Notes under the pieces: generated by a model
The model's database searches: none
What the model saw: the letters and a program-made list of their open reading frames with translations, nothing else
What the model was told of the DNA's origin: nothing
Origin: Sagittula sp048553715
Lineage (GTDB): Bacteria > Pseudomonadota > Alphaproteobacteria > Rhodobacterales > Rhodobacteraceae
DNA length: 64,000 nucleotides
Direction of reading: 5' to 3'
Assembly (NCBI RefSeq): GCF_048553715.1
Contig: NZ_JBLZNC010000008.1
Coordinates: 1 to 64,000 of the forward strand
Position numbers and translations under genes: made by a program
Shown here: positions 1 to 8,815 of the stretch, piece after piece
Layout: the number at the start of each line of letters is the position of its first letter
Numbering within the stretch: position 1 is the stretch's first letter

Positions 1-1
1 G

Positions 2-151
2 ACCGTGAAATATGATAAGCGCCGGTACAAAAGGCGCAACAGGATCGAGATCATGTTCGGCAGGCCCAAGGACTGGCGGCGTGTCGCCACGCGCTACGAC
101 CGCTGCCCAAAGGTCTTCCTCTCAGCCATCGCTGTCATCTATTGGCTATGA
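2..151 (+). pseudogene. IS5-family transposase, C-terminal remnant
   Basis: The open frame runs from the window edge to a TGA at 149-151 and encodes the basic IS5/IS427-type tail with KRRYKRRNRIEIMFGR and a YDRCPKVFLSAIAVIYWL ending. This end of the DDE transposase normally follows the catalytic Glu region, so only the last ~50 residues lie in the window. A related remnant sits at 19436-19950. The IS end is probably near 160, where GTCCTGACT is followed by a CTAG sequence. Completeness upstream of the window cannot be judged. Confidence 0.75.
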
Positions 152-174
152 GTCCTGACTCTAGGTTGAATAGT

Positions 175-189
175 TTAAACTATTTTTAA
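175..189. promoter_or_regulatory. Candidate CtrA box upstream of flhA
   Basis: TTAA (175-178), seven bases, then TTAA (186-189) matches the CtrA consensus TTAA-N7-TTAA exactly. It lies about 90 bp before the flhA start and overlaps a perfect 16-bp palindrome (AATAGTTTAAACTATT, 169-184). CtrA controls flagellar genes in Caulobacter and in roseobacters, so the position is sensible. The stretch is AT-rich, so chance occurrence is possible. Confidence 0.5.
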
Positions 190-278
190 ACATTTATCGG
201 CAAATTTTACCGTTGAACCGGGCGTCATGATCGACCGAGTCGAAAATATCTGTATCTCTAGAAAAAGTATTTACTTGG

Positions 279-2354
279 ATGCTGCGCGGAAACATTTTCA
301 AGCCAACTGTACTTTTGGCGCTAGTTTTGATGGCCGTAATCGTGATGATGATACTGCCTATGCCAACATGGGTTATCGACATAGGGCTGGCCACTTCTTT
401 TGGATTAGCCATTTTAATATTTACGATAACATTGTTTATAGAACGCCCTTTGGACTTTTCGGCTTTCCCCACGATTCTTTTAGCGTCACTGATGCTAAGG
501 CTATCTTTAAACGTGAGCTCCACAAAACTAATTATCGGCGAAGGGCATACCGGCACCCACGCGGCGGGCGGAGTGATAGAAGGATTTGCAAATTTTGTAA
601 TGAGTGGAAGTGTTTTTCTCGGACTAGTTGTCTTTGGTGTACTGATGATTGTAAATTTCGCGGTAATCACGAAGGGATCCGCGCGTATGGCCGAAGTGTC
701 CGCACGATTTGCTTTGGATGCTATGCCGGGAAAACAACTAGCAATTGACGCGGATATGTCTGCCGGAGCAATCGACCACACGGAGGCAAAGCAGAGACGC
801 GAAACTGACCAGCAAGAGACCACGTTTTTTGGATCTTTGGACGGCGCTTCTAAGTTCGTCAAAGGCGATGCAGTAGCGGGATTATTAATTACGATATTAA
901 ACCTTGTTGTGGGCACGATTATGGGGATCGCGGTCCACGATATGGCTGTAGGTGACGCAGTCGAAACCTATGCTATTTTAACGGTTGGAGATGGTTTGGT
1001 TTCCCAGATACCAGCAGTTATCATTTCCATTGCGTCAGGTCTATTGTTGGCACGGGGAGGCTCAATTGGAGCTACCGACCTAGCACTCGTATCCCAATTG
1101 GGACGCCACCCTGCCGCTTTGGCGACGGTAGCCGTTTTAATGGCCGTCTTCGCCCTAGTTCCCGGGTTGCCATTTGGCCCTTTCATCGTGGGATCAGCGG
1201 TTCTGGCTTACTTATCATGGCGGAAGGCCAATCACGCTCCGGATTCTGATAAAGTGGAGAGCGATATAGCGGTAGAGGAACCTCCGGTGGAGAACCGAAT
1301 TGGCGACATTCTCGACCTAGATGATATTCATGTCGAGTTCGCCCCGGATTTGGTGAATATGGTATTGGATCCCGGGACGGGTCTTGATGTTCGTATTTCC
1401 AACATGAGAACGCACATTGCATCCACCTTCGGCATAATCATACCGGAGATTAGATTAACTGACGATCCCTCTTTGCCCATGGGCACGTATGTTGTTCGAA
1501 TTCATGGAGTTGAGATGGCGAGAGGAGAGCTCAACCCCGATCTGGTTTTGGCATTGTTACCTGAGAGCGCGGTGGCGCTCCCCAGTGGCCAGGATGTCAC
1601 GGAACCCGTTTACGGGGCTCCGGCACGATGGCTTAAGCCTGAGCAACAAGATCAAGCAGCGATGGCTGGGGCGACTATCGTAACACCAACAGAAGTTTTA
1701 GCCACGCACTTGTTGGAGGTAATCCGGCGCAATTTTGGCCGACTTCTTTCTCTAAAAACACTGCGGCGTTTGCTGGATGAATTGGTCACCCTGAGCAATA
1801 GCAGTCGCGGAGAGGCAAATAGGAGACTTTTGGATGAGCTCATTCCGGAGAAGGTCCAGATTAATACTCTGTTGCAGGTTTTGCGTATGCTTCTCGACGA
1901 ACAGGTTTCAATCCGTAACCTCCCGCTCATTTTAGAGACTATTGCTGAAATGCGCGGTCAACAAAATCAACCGGAGGCCATCTGTGAGTATGTTCGCCAA
2001 AAGCTTGGTTTCCAGCTGATAGCTGGATTGCGCCGTGAAGATGGTACTATTCCGTTGGTTCAACTGGCCCCAGAGTGGGAGGAGACCTTCCAGGCCTATC
2101 AGGTGGAAACTGGTCATGGTGCTGTCGACGTTGCATTACCCCCGGATCAGTTTGAAAGTTTAACTACGGGTTTGGCGTCGGTTATCAACGATGCCGGGAG
2201 TCGAGGCATTGTCCCTGCGGTAGTGACCACTGCGAGGCGTCGGCGATTTTTGCGAACAGTTATGGTTGCTAAGGGTCTGACAAACTCAGTGTTGTCTTTC
2301 GAAGAAATAGGACTTGAAGCAAAACCCGCCCTCGTTGGCGTGGTCAAGCCGTGA
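279..2354 (+). CDS. flhA: Flagellar export gate protein FlhA
   Basis: This 691-residue protein has the FlhA layout: a hydrophobic N-terminal half with about eight membrane segments (residues ~10-315) and a soluble C-terminal domain that docks chaperone-substrate complexes below the export gate. The family signature DAMPGKQLAIDADMSAG lies at residues 147-163. The length is normal for the family. ATG 279 is the only reasonable start because an in-frame TGA lies at 228-230. Its stop overlaps the fliR start (GTGA), so flhA, fliR and flhB are probably co-transcribed and translationally coupled. A CtrA-type box lies upstream. The gene looks AT-richer than the core genes of this window. Confidence 0.97.
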   Translation: MLRGNIFKPTVLLALVLMAVIVMMILPMPTWVIDIGLATSFGLAILIFTITLFIERPLDFSAFPTILLASLMLRLSLNVSSTKLIIGEGHTGTHAAGGVIEGFANFVMSGSVFLGLVVFGVLMIVNFAVITKGSARMAEVSARFALDAMPGKQLAIDADMSAGAIDHTEAKQRRETDQQETTFFGSLDGASKFVKGDAVAGLLITILNLVVGTIMGIAVHDMAVGDAVETYAILTVGDGLVSQIPAVIISIASGLLLARGGSIGATDLALVSQLGRHPAALATVAVLMAVFALVPGLPFGPFIVGSAVLAYLSWRKANHAPDSDKVESDIAVEEPPVENRIGDILDLDDIHVEFAPDLVNMVLDPGTGLDVRISNMRTHIASTFGIIIPEIRLTDDPSLPMGTYVVRIHGVEMARGELNPDLVLALLPESAVALPSGQDVTEPVYGAPARWLKPEQQDQAAMAGATIVTPTEVLATHLLEVIRRNFGRLLSLKTLRRLLDELVTLSNSSRGEANRRLLDELIPEKVQINTLLQVLRMLLDEQVSIRNLPLILETIAEMRGQQNQPEAICEYVRQKLGFQLIAGLRREDGTIPLVQLAPEWEETFQAYQVETGHGAVDVALPPDQFESLTTGLASVINDAGSRGIVPAVVTTARRRRFLRTVMVAKGLTNSVLSFEEIGLEAKPALVGVVKP

Positions 2355-3118
2355 ACATGAGCGGTGCTTTCCCCACCATATTTACCGAGCTCGCTTGGGT
2401 AATGATAGCCGTCTTTATCCGCATCGCTGCGGCAATGAATGTCATTCCGGCATTTGGTGAGCAGGTTATTTCAGTTAGAGTAAAACTGGCATTGGCGATA
2501 CTTCTAACGGTTGTGGTAAGTCCAGTGGTCTCACACTTAGTAGAAGTATGGGAATTTACTCTGTACAACATATATTGGTTGATCATAGCGGAGAGTATTA
2601 ACGGTATATTTTTGGGTTTGGTTCTACGGATGTTTATTTTTTCGGTGCAAACCGCGGGCGCTATTGCCGCGCAATCCACGTCGCTTTCTCAGTTATTGGG
2701 GCAGGCAGGGATGGATCCTCTGCCGGCTATTGGCCACATCCTCACAATGGCTGCTCTTGGGTTGCTTATGATAACAGGATACCACATCAAGGTAACAGAG
2801 TTTATCATTTCTTCGTATCACATACTTCCAGCTCTGAAATTCCCCAATGCAAGTGATGTAGCTCAGGCAGGGCGCGCGCAGGTTTCGCGTTGTTTCGCTC
2901 TGGCTTTTACAATATCTGCTCCTTTCGTATTCTTATCGGTTATCTATAATCTTACTTTGGGAGCCATAAATAAGGCCATGCCCCAGCTTATGGTAGCATT
3001 CGTTGGTGCTCCGGTTATCACATTCGGCGCTATTGCAACCCTCCTTTTGGCTTCACCTTTCATGTTAGCTGCATGGATTCAAGCGTTTGACGGCTTTCTA
3101 GCCGCGCCTTTCAGGTAG
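2351..3118 (+). CDS. fliR: Flagellar export gate protein FliR
   Basis: A 255-residue integral membrane protein with several long hydrophobic segments and the typical FliR stretch SLSQLLGQAGMDPLPAIGHIL in its middle. FliR joins FliP and FliQ in the central pore of the export gate; fliQ is in this window and fliP is not. The GTG start overlaps the flhA stop by 4 bp; ATG 2357 is an alternative two codons in. flhB follows after 5 bp. Confidence 0.95.
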   Translation: MNMSGAFPTIFTELAWVMIAVFIRIAAAMNVIPAFGEQVISVRVKLALAILLTVVVSPVVSHLVEVWEFTLYNIYWLIIAESINGIFLGLVLRMFIFSVQTAGAIAAQSTSLSQLLGQAGMDPLPAIGHILTMAALGLLMITGYHIKVTEFIISSYHILPALKFPNASDVAQAGRAQVSRCFALAFTISAPFVFLSVIYNLTLGAINKAMPQLMVAFVGAPVITFGAIATLLLASPFMLAAWIQAFDGFLAAPFR

Positions 3119-3123
3119 CTGCT

Positions 3124-4212
3124 ATGGCAGAAGAGAATGAAGCCGCTGAAAAAAGTCATGAGCCGTCGCAAAGAAAACTGGAGCAGCAGCGAAAGAAGGG
3201 GGAAATTCCCAGGTCGGTCGATATTAACACGGCAATGGCCTATTTCGGTCTTCTTGTATGCGGCGTGGCCGCTGGTGGAACGAGCCTTACCGGCCTAGCA
3301 GAGGGCATACTTCCCCTGTTGGCCCGGCCTGACAGGCTAATTTCGGACTTCTTTGGGGGCGGTGCAGCGGCGATTAGTGGTTCGGTCATTATCGCGGCGC
3401 TGACGCCTGCGTTGCCGTTATTGATCACACCGGGCATCTTTGTACTTCTCACACTTTTCGCGACGCGTGGCTTTACGTTTTCGACTGCGAAGTTGAAGCC
3501 AAAGATTTCACGAATTGATCCTATAGCAAATGCAAAAAATAAGTTTGGAAGAAAGGGTCTTTTTGATTTCTTCAAAAGCTTTCTCAAACTTGTGATATAT
3601 TCAATTCTGCTCGGCGTTTTTCTATCATTGCAATTGGATGATATCGTTGGCATGATTTTTTCGACGCCTGCTCAGATAACGGCAATACTCAGTAATCTAA
3701 TACTTCGTTTTTTAGCTGTGGTAGTAGGGGTCGCTTTTGTTATTGGAGTGCTGGACGCATTCTTTCAGTATGCTGAACACCTGAGAAAAAACCGTATGAC
3801 GCTGAAAGAGCTGCGTGATGAAATGAAGGACTCCGAAGGAGATCCTCATATGAAACAGCATCGCCGCGCGCGCGCTCAGGAAATCGCGATGAGCCAAATG
3901 ATTTCCGAAGTCCCAAAAGCAAATGTTATCATCGTCAACCCGACACATTATGCGGTTGCTCTGAAATGGGATCGGCTTTCTGGTGGAGCGCCTGTTTGTA
4001 TTGCCAAGGGAACAGATCATATCGCAGCGCGGATCCGCGAAGCGGCGGCCGAGTCAGGGGTTCCGGTACATTCCGATCCTCCAACAGCTCGAGCCTTATT
4101 TGCAACTGTTGATATAGGTCATGAAATTTCACAGGATTTTTATCGGCCTGTAGCTGCGGCAATCCGGTTTGCGGATAGCATGCGCGCCAAGGCACGCGAA
4201 AAAGGTTGGTAG
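3124..4212 (+). CDS. flhB: Flagellar export switch protein FlhB
   Basis: A 362-residue protein with a hydrophilic N-terminus carrying the TEKSHEPSQRKLEQQRKKGEIP-type stretch, four membrane segments (about residues 38-210) and a cytoplasmic domain with the autocleavage motif NPTH at 272-275. FlhB switches export specificity from rod/hook to filament substrates after cleavage between Asn and Pro and after interaction with FliK, whose gene is also in this window. The motif is intact, so the switch should work. Third gene of the flhA-fliR-flhB operon. Confidence 0.96.
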   Translation: MAEENEAAEKSHEPSQRKLEQQRKKGEIPRSVDINTAMAYFGLLVCGVAAGGTSLTGLAEGILPLLARPDRLISDFFGGGAAAISGSVIIAALTPALPLLITPGIFVLLTLFATRGFTFSTAKLKPKISRIDPIANAKNKFGRKGLFDFFKSFLKLVIYSILLGVFLSLQLDDIVGMIFSTPAQITAILSNLILRFLAVVVGVAFVIGVLDAFFQYAEHLRKNRMTLKELRDEMKDSEGDPHMKQHRRARAQEIAMSQMISEVPKANVIIVNPTHYAVALKWDRLSGGAPVCIAKGTDHIAARIREAAAESGVPVHSDPPTARALFATVDIGHEISQDFYRPVAAAIRFADSMRAKAREKGW

Positions 4213-4213
4213 C

Positions 4214-4639
4214 ATGTCCAAGTATAGTGAAATGGCGTCGATCACCCGTGTTTTGCTGGAGCGGGAATTGGATATTCATCGTCAAAATTTGAACCAGAGC
4301 CGCCAGATAGAAGGGGAACTGGCCCAAATAGACGTCATGAGAACGGCTGCCCAATCTGATGGGGGCGCAATCTCGGCACGGCAAATTCTTGGCGCAGATA
4401 CCCTGTGGCAAGGTTGGCTTCTCAACAAAAGGGCTGATGTTCTACGTCGGGCTGCGGGTGCACGCGCGTTGGAGCTTGTAAGTCGCGACAAAGCCAGTTT
4501 TGCCTTTTCGCGTTTGCAGGCGGTGGAACAGTTGATTGAGCAAGACACAAAAGAGAACCTCCGTAAGCGTGAGCTTGCGGAGGCTGAAACGATCGAAGCC
4601 TTAGGACGGTTGAAGCGCGCGCTAGACCAAAAAGATTAA
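4214..4639 (+). CDS. Coiled-coil protein after flhB, FliJ-like candidate
   Basis: A 141-residue, charged, almost wholly helical protein (start MSKYSEMASITRVLLEREL). ATG 4214 begins 2 bp after the flhB stop; an upstream extension to 4169 would overlap flhB and is less likely. The size, the high Gln/Arg/Glu/Leu content and the place in the export operon resemble FliJ, the coiled-coil partner of the FliI ATPase. No specific motif proves it, so the FliJ role is inference from context. The downstream fliL gene is convergent. Confidence 0.7.
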   Translation: MSKYSEMASITRVLLERELDIHRQNLNQSRQIEGELAQIDVMRTAAQSDGGAISARQILGADTLWQGWLLNKRADVLRRAAGARALELVSRDKASFAFSRLQAVEQLIEQDTKENLRKRELAEAETIEALGRLKRALDQKD

Positions 4640-4646
4640 ACGTCCT

Positions 4647-5144
4647 TCAGGTATCCTGCCGCGCAATTTCTGTAATCAGAACGTCGACCACGTCGCCCCC
4701 GATGACAGATCGCGCCGCGTCCCGAAGCGATCTGCGGAGTGTCTGCATCCTATCGCGTTCTGTAAATGTGCCATCAAATCCCCCTAGACTCGCATGGTTA
4801 AACATTGCCTGAAGAAACACATCCCGCAGCTTTGGTTCACGGGCGTAAATCACTTCACTTCCACCGACGACGGTTTCGATGCTGAGCGAGGTGACAACCA
4901 GCGCCTCTACGCGCTCTTCGTTCATGATTGGCACAATAAACTGGTTGTTCAGTTTCACGTATTCGGTCGTACTGGGCACTTCTTCTTCTTCGACGGTCTC
5001 GTAAACCACGTCACCTTCGACTGGCACGCAGTCGATGGCGGCATGCTCCTCCGGTGCCGGTTCTGGTTTCAGGGCGAGGCCGGCGCCGACGCCTGCACCG
5101 GTGCCGAGCAAGGCCAAAATAATTGGAAGCAGTTTTTTAATCAT
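4647..5144 (-). CDS. fliL: Flagellar basal body protein FliL
   Basis: A 165-residue protein with a short cytoplasmic start (MIKKLLP), one membrane helix rich in Gly/Ala (residues ~5-27) and a periplasmic domain with the FliL pattern VKLNNQFIVPIMNEERVEALVVTSLSIE. FliL surrounds the MotAB stator and stabilises it. A GAGGG ribosome site precedes ATG 5144. It is the last gene of the minus-strand rod/ring operon and ends 7 bp from the convergent coiled-coil gene. Confidence 0.93.
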   Translation of the reverse strand: MIKKLLPIILALLGTGAGVGAGLALKPEPAPEEHAAIDCVPVEGDVVYETVEEEEVPSTTEYVKLNNQFIVPIMNEERVEALVVTSLSIETVVGGSEVIYAREPKLRDVFLQAMFNHASLGGFDGTFTERDRMQTLRRSLRDAARSVIGGDVVDVLITEIARQDT

Positions 5145-5153
5145 AAGGCCCTC

Positions 5154-5891
5154 TTAGAATGGCAAAACAGCATCCAGCACCTGCTGGCCGATCCTGGGCT
5201 GTTGGACGTCGGTGATGTGACCACGACCACCGTAGGAAATCCGCGCCGAGGCGATCTTGTCGTAGGTGATTTCGTTCTGGCGCGAGATGTCTTCGGGGCG
5301 CACGTAACCGGACACCAGCAATTCGCGCAGTTCAAAGTTCACGCGGACCTCTTGGCTACCTTCGATCGACAAAACACCGTTCGGCAGCACGTCAACCACG
5401 GTAGCGGCAATGCGTAGGGTCAGGCTTTCACTGCGCCGCACAGACCCAGTGCCGCTGGAGGAAGCAGAGCTGCTGACATCCACCGCGCTGTCGAGGCTCG
5501 CACCATCGGTGATCCCTTGGTTGATCCGCTCGGGGAATCCGAACAGATCCGGTATCGCAAGCGATTCCGACCCATCCCGAGAGCGCGCAGTGGTGTTGGA
5601 TATCTCGGCGCTGTCGTCGATAGAAATGGCAACCGTCAGGATGTCGCCGCGTTTCATGGCACGCCGATCCCCCAGCAAAGAGGTTTGCCCACCGCTCCAC
5701 AGCGAGGCGGCGTCGGATTGCCGGTCCGGCGGCGCGCTTGTGGGTATGCCCGAGGCAATCATAGCCACGCGTTCCGGGCTTTGCGTTGGTGGGGTGAAGT
5801 CGGGCTCTTTGCCGATATGGTTCACCCGCTCACAAGCGGCGAGACTACACATAAGACCAACGAGACTAATCAGGCGCATTTCGATCCTCAC
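5154..5891 (-). CDS. flgH: Flagellar L-ring lipoprotein FlgH
   Basis: A 245-residue precursor with a lipoprotein signal peptide ending in LAAC (cysteine at about residue 20). The mature part shows the FlgH pattern SLWSGGQTSLLGDRRAMKRGDILTVAI and the C-terminal VRPEDISRQNEI...ISYGGRGHI...GQQVLDAVLPF. FlgH forms the outer-membrane bushing for the rod; the P-ring gene flgI is not in the window. The start overlaps the flgA stop by 4 bp, which indicates coupling. Confidence 0.96.
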   Translation of the reverse strand: MRIEMRLISLVGLMCSLAACERVNHIGKEPDFTPPTQSPERVAMIASGIPTSAPPDRQSDAASLWSGGQTSLLGDRRAMKRGDILTVAISIDDSAEISNTTARSRDGSESLAIPDLFGFPERINQGITDGASLDSAVDVSSSASSSGTGSVRRSESLTLRIAATVVDVLPNGVLSIEGSQEVRVNFELRELLVSGYVRPEDISRQNEITYDKIASARISYGGRGHITDVQQPRIGQQVLDAVLPF

Positions 5892-6304
5892 GGTGCCACC
5901 AGAACTGATCCGTCCGGGGCGATGGTCCCGAACAGGGTCGTTCGGGAGGCGATGTTCATAACCCGGATGCGGTCACCCACAGCGCCGCGGCCAAGCGCGC
6001 GTCCTTCGGTGACGATCCGCAATCCGGCATTTTCGTAAATCAGCTCGATCACTTGGTTTCGGTCGATCAGAGCGGGTTCGCCAACGCTGCCTTTCATCAT
6101 GGCCCGGCCCGGATAAATTGCGAACTTGGCCTCCAGACCGATGACCTGGGCGAGATCACTGTAGGCGCCTTCGACCACTGCCGGGTCGAGCCGGACGGCA
6201 TCTGCCGTGATGATTTGCTGCGCCCGAATGGTGCGGGTGGCCACAACGGTGTCTGCCCAGCCGGGCACAGCAAGCACGATCAACAGGCAGGGCACCCAAC
6301 GCAT
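5888..6304 (-). CDS. flgA: P-ring assembly chaperone FlgA
   Basis: A 138-residue secreted protein with a Sec signal peptide (MRWVPCLLIVLAVPGWA) and a SAF-like domain typical of FlgA (TIRAQQIITADAVRL, GRALGRGAVGDRIRVMN). It helps assemble FlgI into the P ring in the periplasm. Its ATG overlaps the flgG stop by 1 bp and its stop overlaps flgH by 4 bp. Confidence 0.93.
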   Translation of the reverse strand: MRWVPCLLIVLAVPGWADTVVATRTIRAQQIITADAVRLDPAVVEGAYSDLAQVIGLEAKFAIYPGRAMMKGSVGEPALIDRNQVIELIYENAGLRIVTEGRALGRGAVGDRIRVMNIASRTTLFGTIAPDGSVLVAP

Positions 6305-7089
6305 CAGCGGACCTGCGTTGTCGCGCCCAGCATCTGATCGGCGGCAGAGATCACCTTTGAGTTCAGTTCATAGCCGCGTTGAGCTTCGATCAGATCGGTG
6401 ATTTCTTTCACCGCGTCGACAGAACTGTCCTCGAGGTAGCCTTGCCGCAGACTGCCCAAACCATCAAGACCGGGGGTGGTCTGAAGCGCGGGGCCGGAGG
6501 CCTCTGTTTCCACGAACAGGTTCGATCCGATAGCTTCCAGCCCCTTGGCGTTGCTGAAGCCGGACAAGGTGAATTGCCCCAAAAGCTGCGCCTGAGCATC
6601 GCCCGAGAAATAGGCGTAGACCTCGCCATCGGGGTTGATGGAAATCCGGATGGCGTCATCGGGGATCGTGATTTCGGGCGCGACCGGGTAGCCGTCAGAG
6701 GTGACGATCAAACCCTCGCCGGTCCGCTTCAGGCCACCATCGCGGGTATAGGCCGCCTGGCCCGAGGGCAGCGTCACTTCCAGATAGCCGTTACCTTCGA
6801 TCGCGACGTCCAGATCGCCCCCGGTGGCGGACAGGGTCCCTTGCGACAGTTGGACGGTGACAGAGGCAGGGCGAACCCCGAGGCCAAGCTGTACACCGGT
6901 CGGAAGGACGGTTCCGTTGGAGGCGCTGACTGTACCGGCCCGTGCAAGCTGTTGATAATGCAGGTCCGCAAACTCGGCCCGGCGGGCGTTGTAGCCCGTG
7001 GTGGACATGTTGGCGAGGTTGTTGGAAATGACCTCGACCCTCATTTGCTGTGCGGTCATACCGGTTGCTGCGATTTTAAGTGCGCGCAT
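6304..7089 (-). CDS. flgG: Distal rod protein FlgG
   Basis: At 261 residues this is the usual FlgG size. It starts with MRALKIAATGMTAQQMRVEVISNNLANMSTTGYN, the N-terminal rod/hook motif, and ends with EAQRGYELNSKVISAADQMLGATTQVR, the matching C-terminal coiled-coil motif. FlgG builds the distal rod. It lies between flgF and flgA in one operon with a 10-bp gap to flgF. Confidence 0.97.
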   Translation of the reverse strand: MRALKIAATGMTAQQMRVEVISNNLANMSTTGYNARRAEFADLHYQQLARAGTVSASNGTVLPTGVQLGLGVRPASVTVQLSQGTLSATGGDLDVAIEGNGYLEVTLPSGQAAYTRDGGLKRTGEGLIVTSDGYPVAPEITIPDDAIRISINPDGEVYAYFSGDAQAQLLGQFTLSGFSNAKGLEAIGSNLFVETEASGPALQTTPGLDGLGSLRQGYLEDSSVDAVKEITDLIEAQRGYELNSKVISAADQMLGATTQVR

Positions 7090-7099
7090 TCTGCTGCTC

Positions 7100-7813
7100 C
7101 TATTTCACGAATGCCTTAAGGGCGGTTCTGATGCGTTCATCTTCACGCTCGGCAAAGCTTTGGCCCAATTCATAGGCGCGCTGGACCTCGATCATGCGCG
7201 ACAGCTGCAAGACCGGATTCACGTTCGAGGCCTCTGTAAACCCCTGCATGACCCGCGGATTCTCCACAGGTTCAAAGCCCGCTTCGGCGTTGAACAGCTG
7301 GCTCCCTTGACGGGTCATGCGCAGTGGATCAACCGGTTGCACCACACCAATCTGGCCGATAGGCCGGCCTTCGGCGCTGAGTGTGCCGTCCTGCGCCACG
7401 GCAAGCTCAACCCCACCGGGGGGCACAAAAATCGGAGCGCCGCCCGCGTCCAGAACGGCGAAGCCGTCCGGCGTAACCAATGTCCCCTCGGCGCTGGGAG
7501 AGAACGCACCGGCGCGGGTCAGACGTTCGCCATCGGGCGTGCCGACCAAAAAGAAACCGTCCCCTTCGATGGCCATATCGTACATGTTGCCAGTCGGTTC
7601 CAGCTCGCCCTGAATGAAGGACGTGCGGTGGATACGCCCCTGCGCCATGGACACAGAGGACACGTCGTCGCCTTCGGTGATGTATTCTGAGAAAATGACG
7701 CCCTCCTGACGAAAGCCGGTGGTGTTTGTGTTCGCGATGTTATTCGCGATGACCTGCATTTCACGCAGCAGGCCCGATTGGCGCGACAGCGCAGTATAGC
7801 CAGCGGTTTCCAC
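7100..7813 (-). CDS. flgF: Proximal rod protein FlgF
   Basis: A 237-residue rod protein with the ANNIANTNTTGFRQEGVIFSEY N-terminal motif and a C-terminal MIEVQRAYELGQSFAEREDERI helix. The order fliQ-flgF-flgG-flgA-flgH is the standard alphaproteobacterial arrangement and distinguishes it from FlgG. It starts 1 bp before the fliQ stop codon region, consistent with one transcript. Confidence 0.95.
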   Translation of the reverse strand: METAGYTALSRQSGLLREMQVIANNIANTNTTGFRQEGVIFSEYITEGDDVSSVSMAQGRIHRTSFIQGELEPTGNMYDMAIEGDGFFLVGTPDGERLTRAGAFSPSAEGTLVTPDGFAVLDAGGAPIFVPPGGVELAVAQDGTLSAEGRPIGQIGVVQPVDPLRMTRQGSQLFNAEAGFEPVENPRVMQGFTEASNVNPVLQLSRMIEVQRAYELGQSFAEREDERIRTALKAFVK

Positions 7814-7814
7814 G

Positions 7815-8084
7815 TCAGCCTCCTGTAATTATTGGGATAATCCGGTCCTGAAAAAAGCTGACCAAGGTGTTTGTCATGAAGCTCATGGACATCCAGAAGA
7901 CTGCGACAATTGCGAGCAGCTTCGGCACGAAGGTCAGTGTCATCTCCTGAATCGAGGTCAGCGCCTGCAGTAGCCCGATCGCGACCCCTGCAATCAGGGC
8001 CGCGGTCAGGATCGGGACCGAGGTGACAGCCGCCACCCACAGCCCCATGCGCAGCGTGTCAAAAAAGACCGCCTCGTTCAGCAT
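7815..8084 (-). CDS. fliQ: Flagellar export gate protein FliQ
   Basis: An 89-residue protein with two membrane helices (about residues 14-38 and 50-74), the FliQ size and topology, including GLLQALTSIQEMTLTFVPKLL between them. It assembles with FliP and FliR into the export pore. It sits between fliE and flgF, 2 bp from fliE. Confidence 0.95.
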   Translation of the reverse strand: MLNEAVFFDTLRMGLWVAAVTSVPILTAALIAGVAIGLLQALTSIQEMTLTFVPKLLAIVAVFWMSMSFMTNTLVSFFQDRIIPIITGG

Positions 8085-8086
8085 GC

Positions 8087-8380
8087 TCAGACCGGCATCC
8101 GCAGGATTTCCTGATAGGCTTCGACCACACGGTCACGCACGGCGACCACTGTCTGGACCGCCAGTTCGGACTGCGCGAGCGCTTCGACAAGGGCATGCGG
8201 GTCGGCATCGCCCACCATTGCTTGCTCGACAATCTGCTCGGAGTCCTCGAGTTGGCTGACAAAATCCTGTGTGACGCGCGCGAATTCTTCTTCGAGCGGG
8301 GTTACACTGGCGGGATCCGGCTCCATCGCCGGCTTGGAAGCCGCATATTTCTGCGCGGCATAAAGCGAACGGACGTCCAT
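8087..8380 (-). CDS. fliE: Hook-basal body adaptor FliE
   Basis: A 97-residue protein whose C-terminal ~45 residues show the FliE pattern QSELAVQTVVAVRDRVVEAYQEILRMPV. FliE links the MS ring to the rod and is the first exported axial protein. ATG 8380 is preferred over the in-frame GTG 8389 because the GAAAGG ribosome site ends directly at the GTG and is properly spaced for the ATG. Operon member between flgC and fliQ. Confidence 0.93.
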   Translation of the reverse strand: MDVRSLYAAQKYAASKPAMEPDPASVTPLEEEFARVTQDFVSQLEDSEQIVEQAMVGDADPHALVEALAQSELAVQTVVAVRDRVVEAYQEILRMPV

Positions 8381-8413
8381 TCTGGTCACCTTTCACTGGT
8401 TGCGGTTGGGGGG

Positions 8414-8803
8414 TTAACGGCGGAGCAGATCCATCAACGAGCTCGACATCTCGCGGGTCTGTTCAAACATCTTCAGGTTGGCCTCGTAGGACCGCTGCGC
8501 TTCGCGTGCGTCGGCGATTTCGATCATCAGATCGACGCTGGATCCTTTGTAGTTGCCGTTTGCATTGGCCAGCGGATGGCCCGGATCGTGAATGTCGGGG
8601 AGTTCTTCGCGCGACAGGTTGACGTCACCGGGCTGCACCGAAGACAGACCATTGCTGCCTGACACGGAATCAAAGGCCATGGTCTTGCGGCGATAGCCCG
8701 GCGTGTCGACGTTCGCGATGTTTTCAGACACGACGCGCAGCCGCGCGGCCTGACTTTTCAAACCGCTGGAGGTCACGGATAGGGCGTCAGAGAATGCGCT
8801 CAT
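8414..8803 (-). CDS. flgC: Proximal rod protein FlgC
   Basis: A 129-residue protein with the FlgC N-terminus (SVTSSGLKSQAARLRVVSENIANVDTPGYRRK) and C-terminus (IADAREAQRSYEANLKMFEQTREMSSSLMDLL). Size and motifs match the family. It lies 12 bp after flgB. Confidence 0.97.
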   Translation of the reverse strand: MSAFSDALSVTSSGLKSQAARLRVVSENIANVDTPGYRRKTMAFDSVSGSNGLSSVQPGDVNLSREELPDIHDPGHPLANANGNYKGSSVDLMIEIADAREAQRSYEANLKMFEQTREMSSSLMDLLRR

Positions 8804-8815
8804 GGCTATGCTCCT

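Noticed and set aside
194..916. 240-residue minus-strand open frame opposite flhA
   Set aside because: It is the shadow of a clear flhA reading frame and has no recognisable family.
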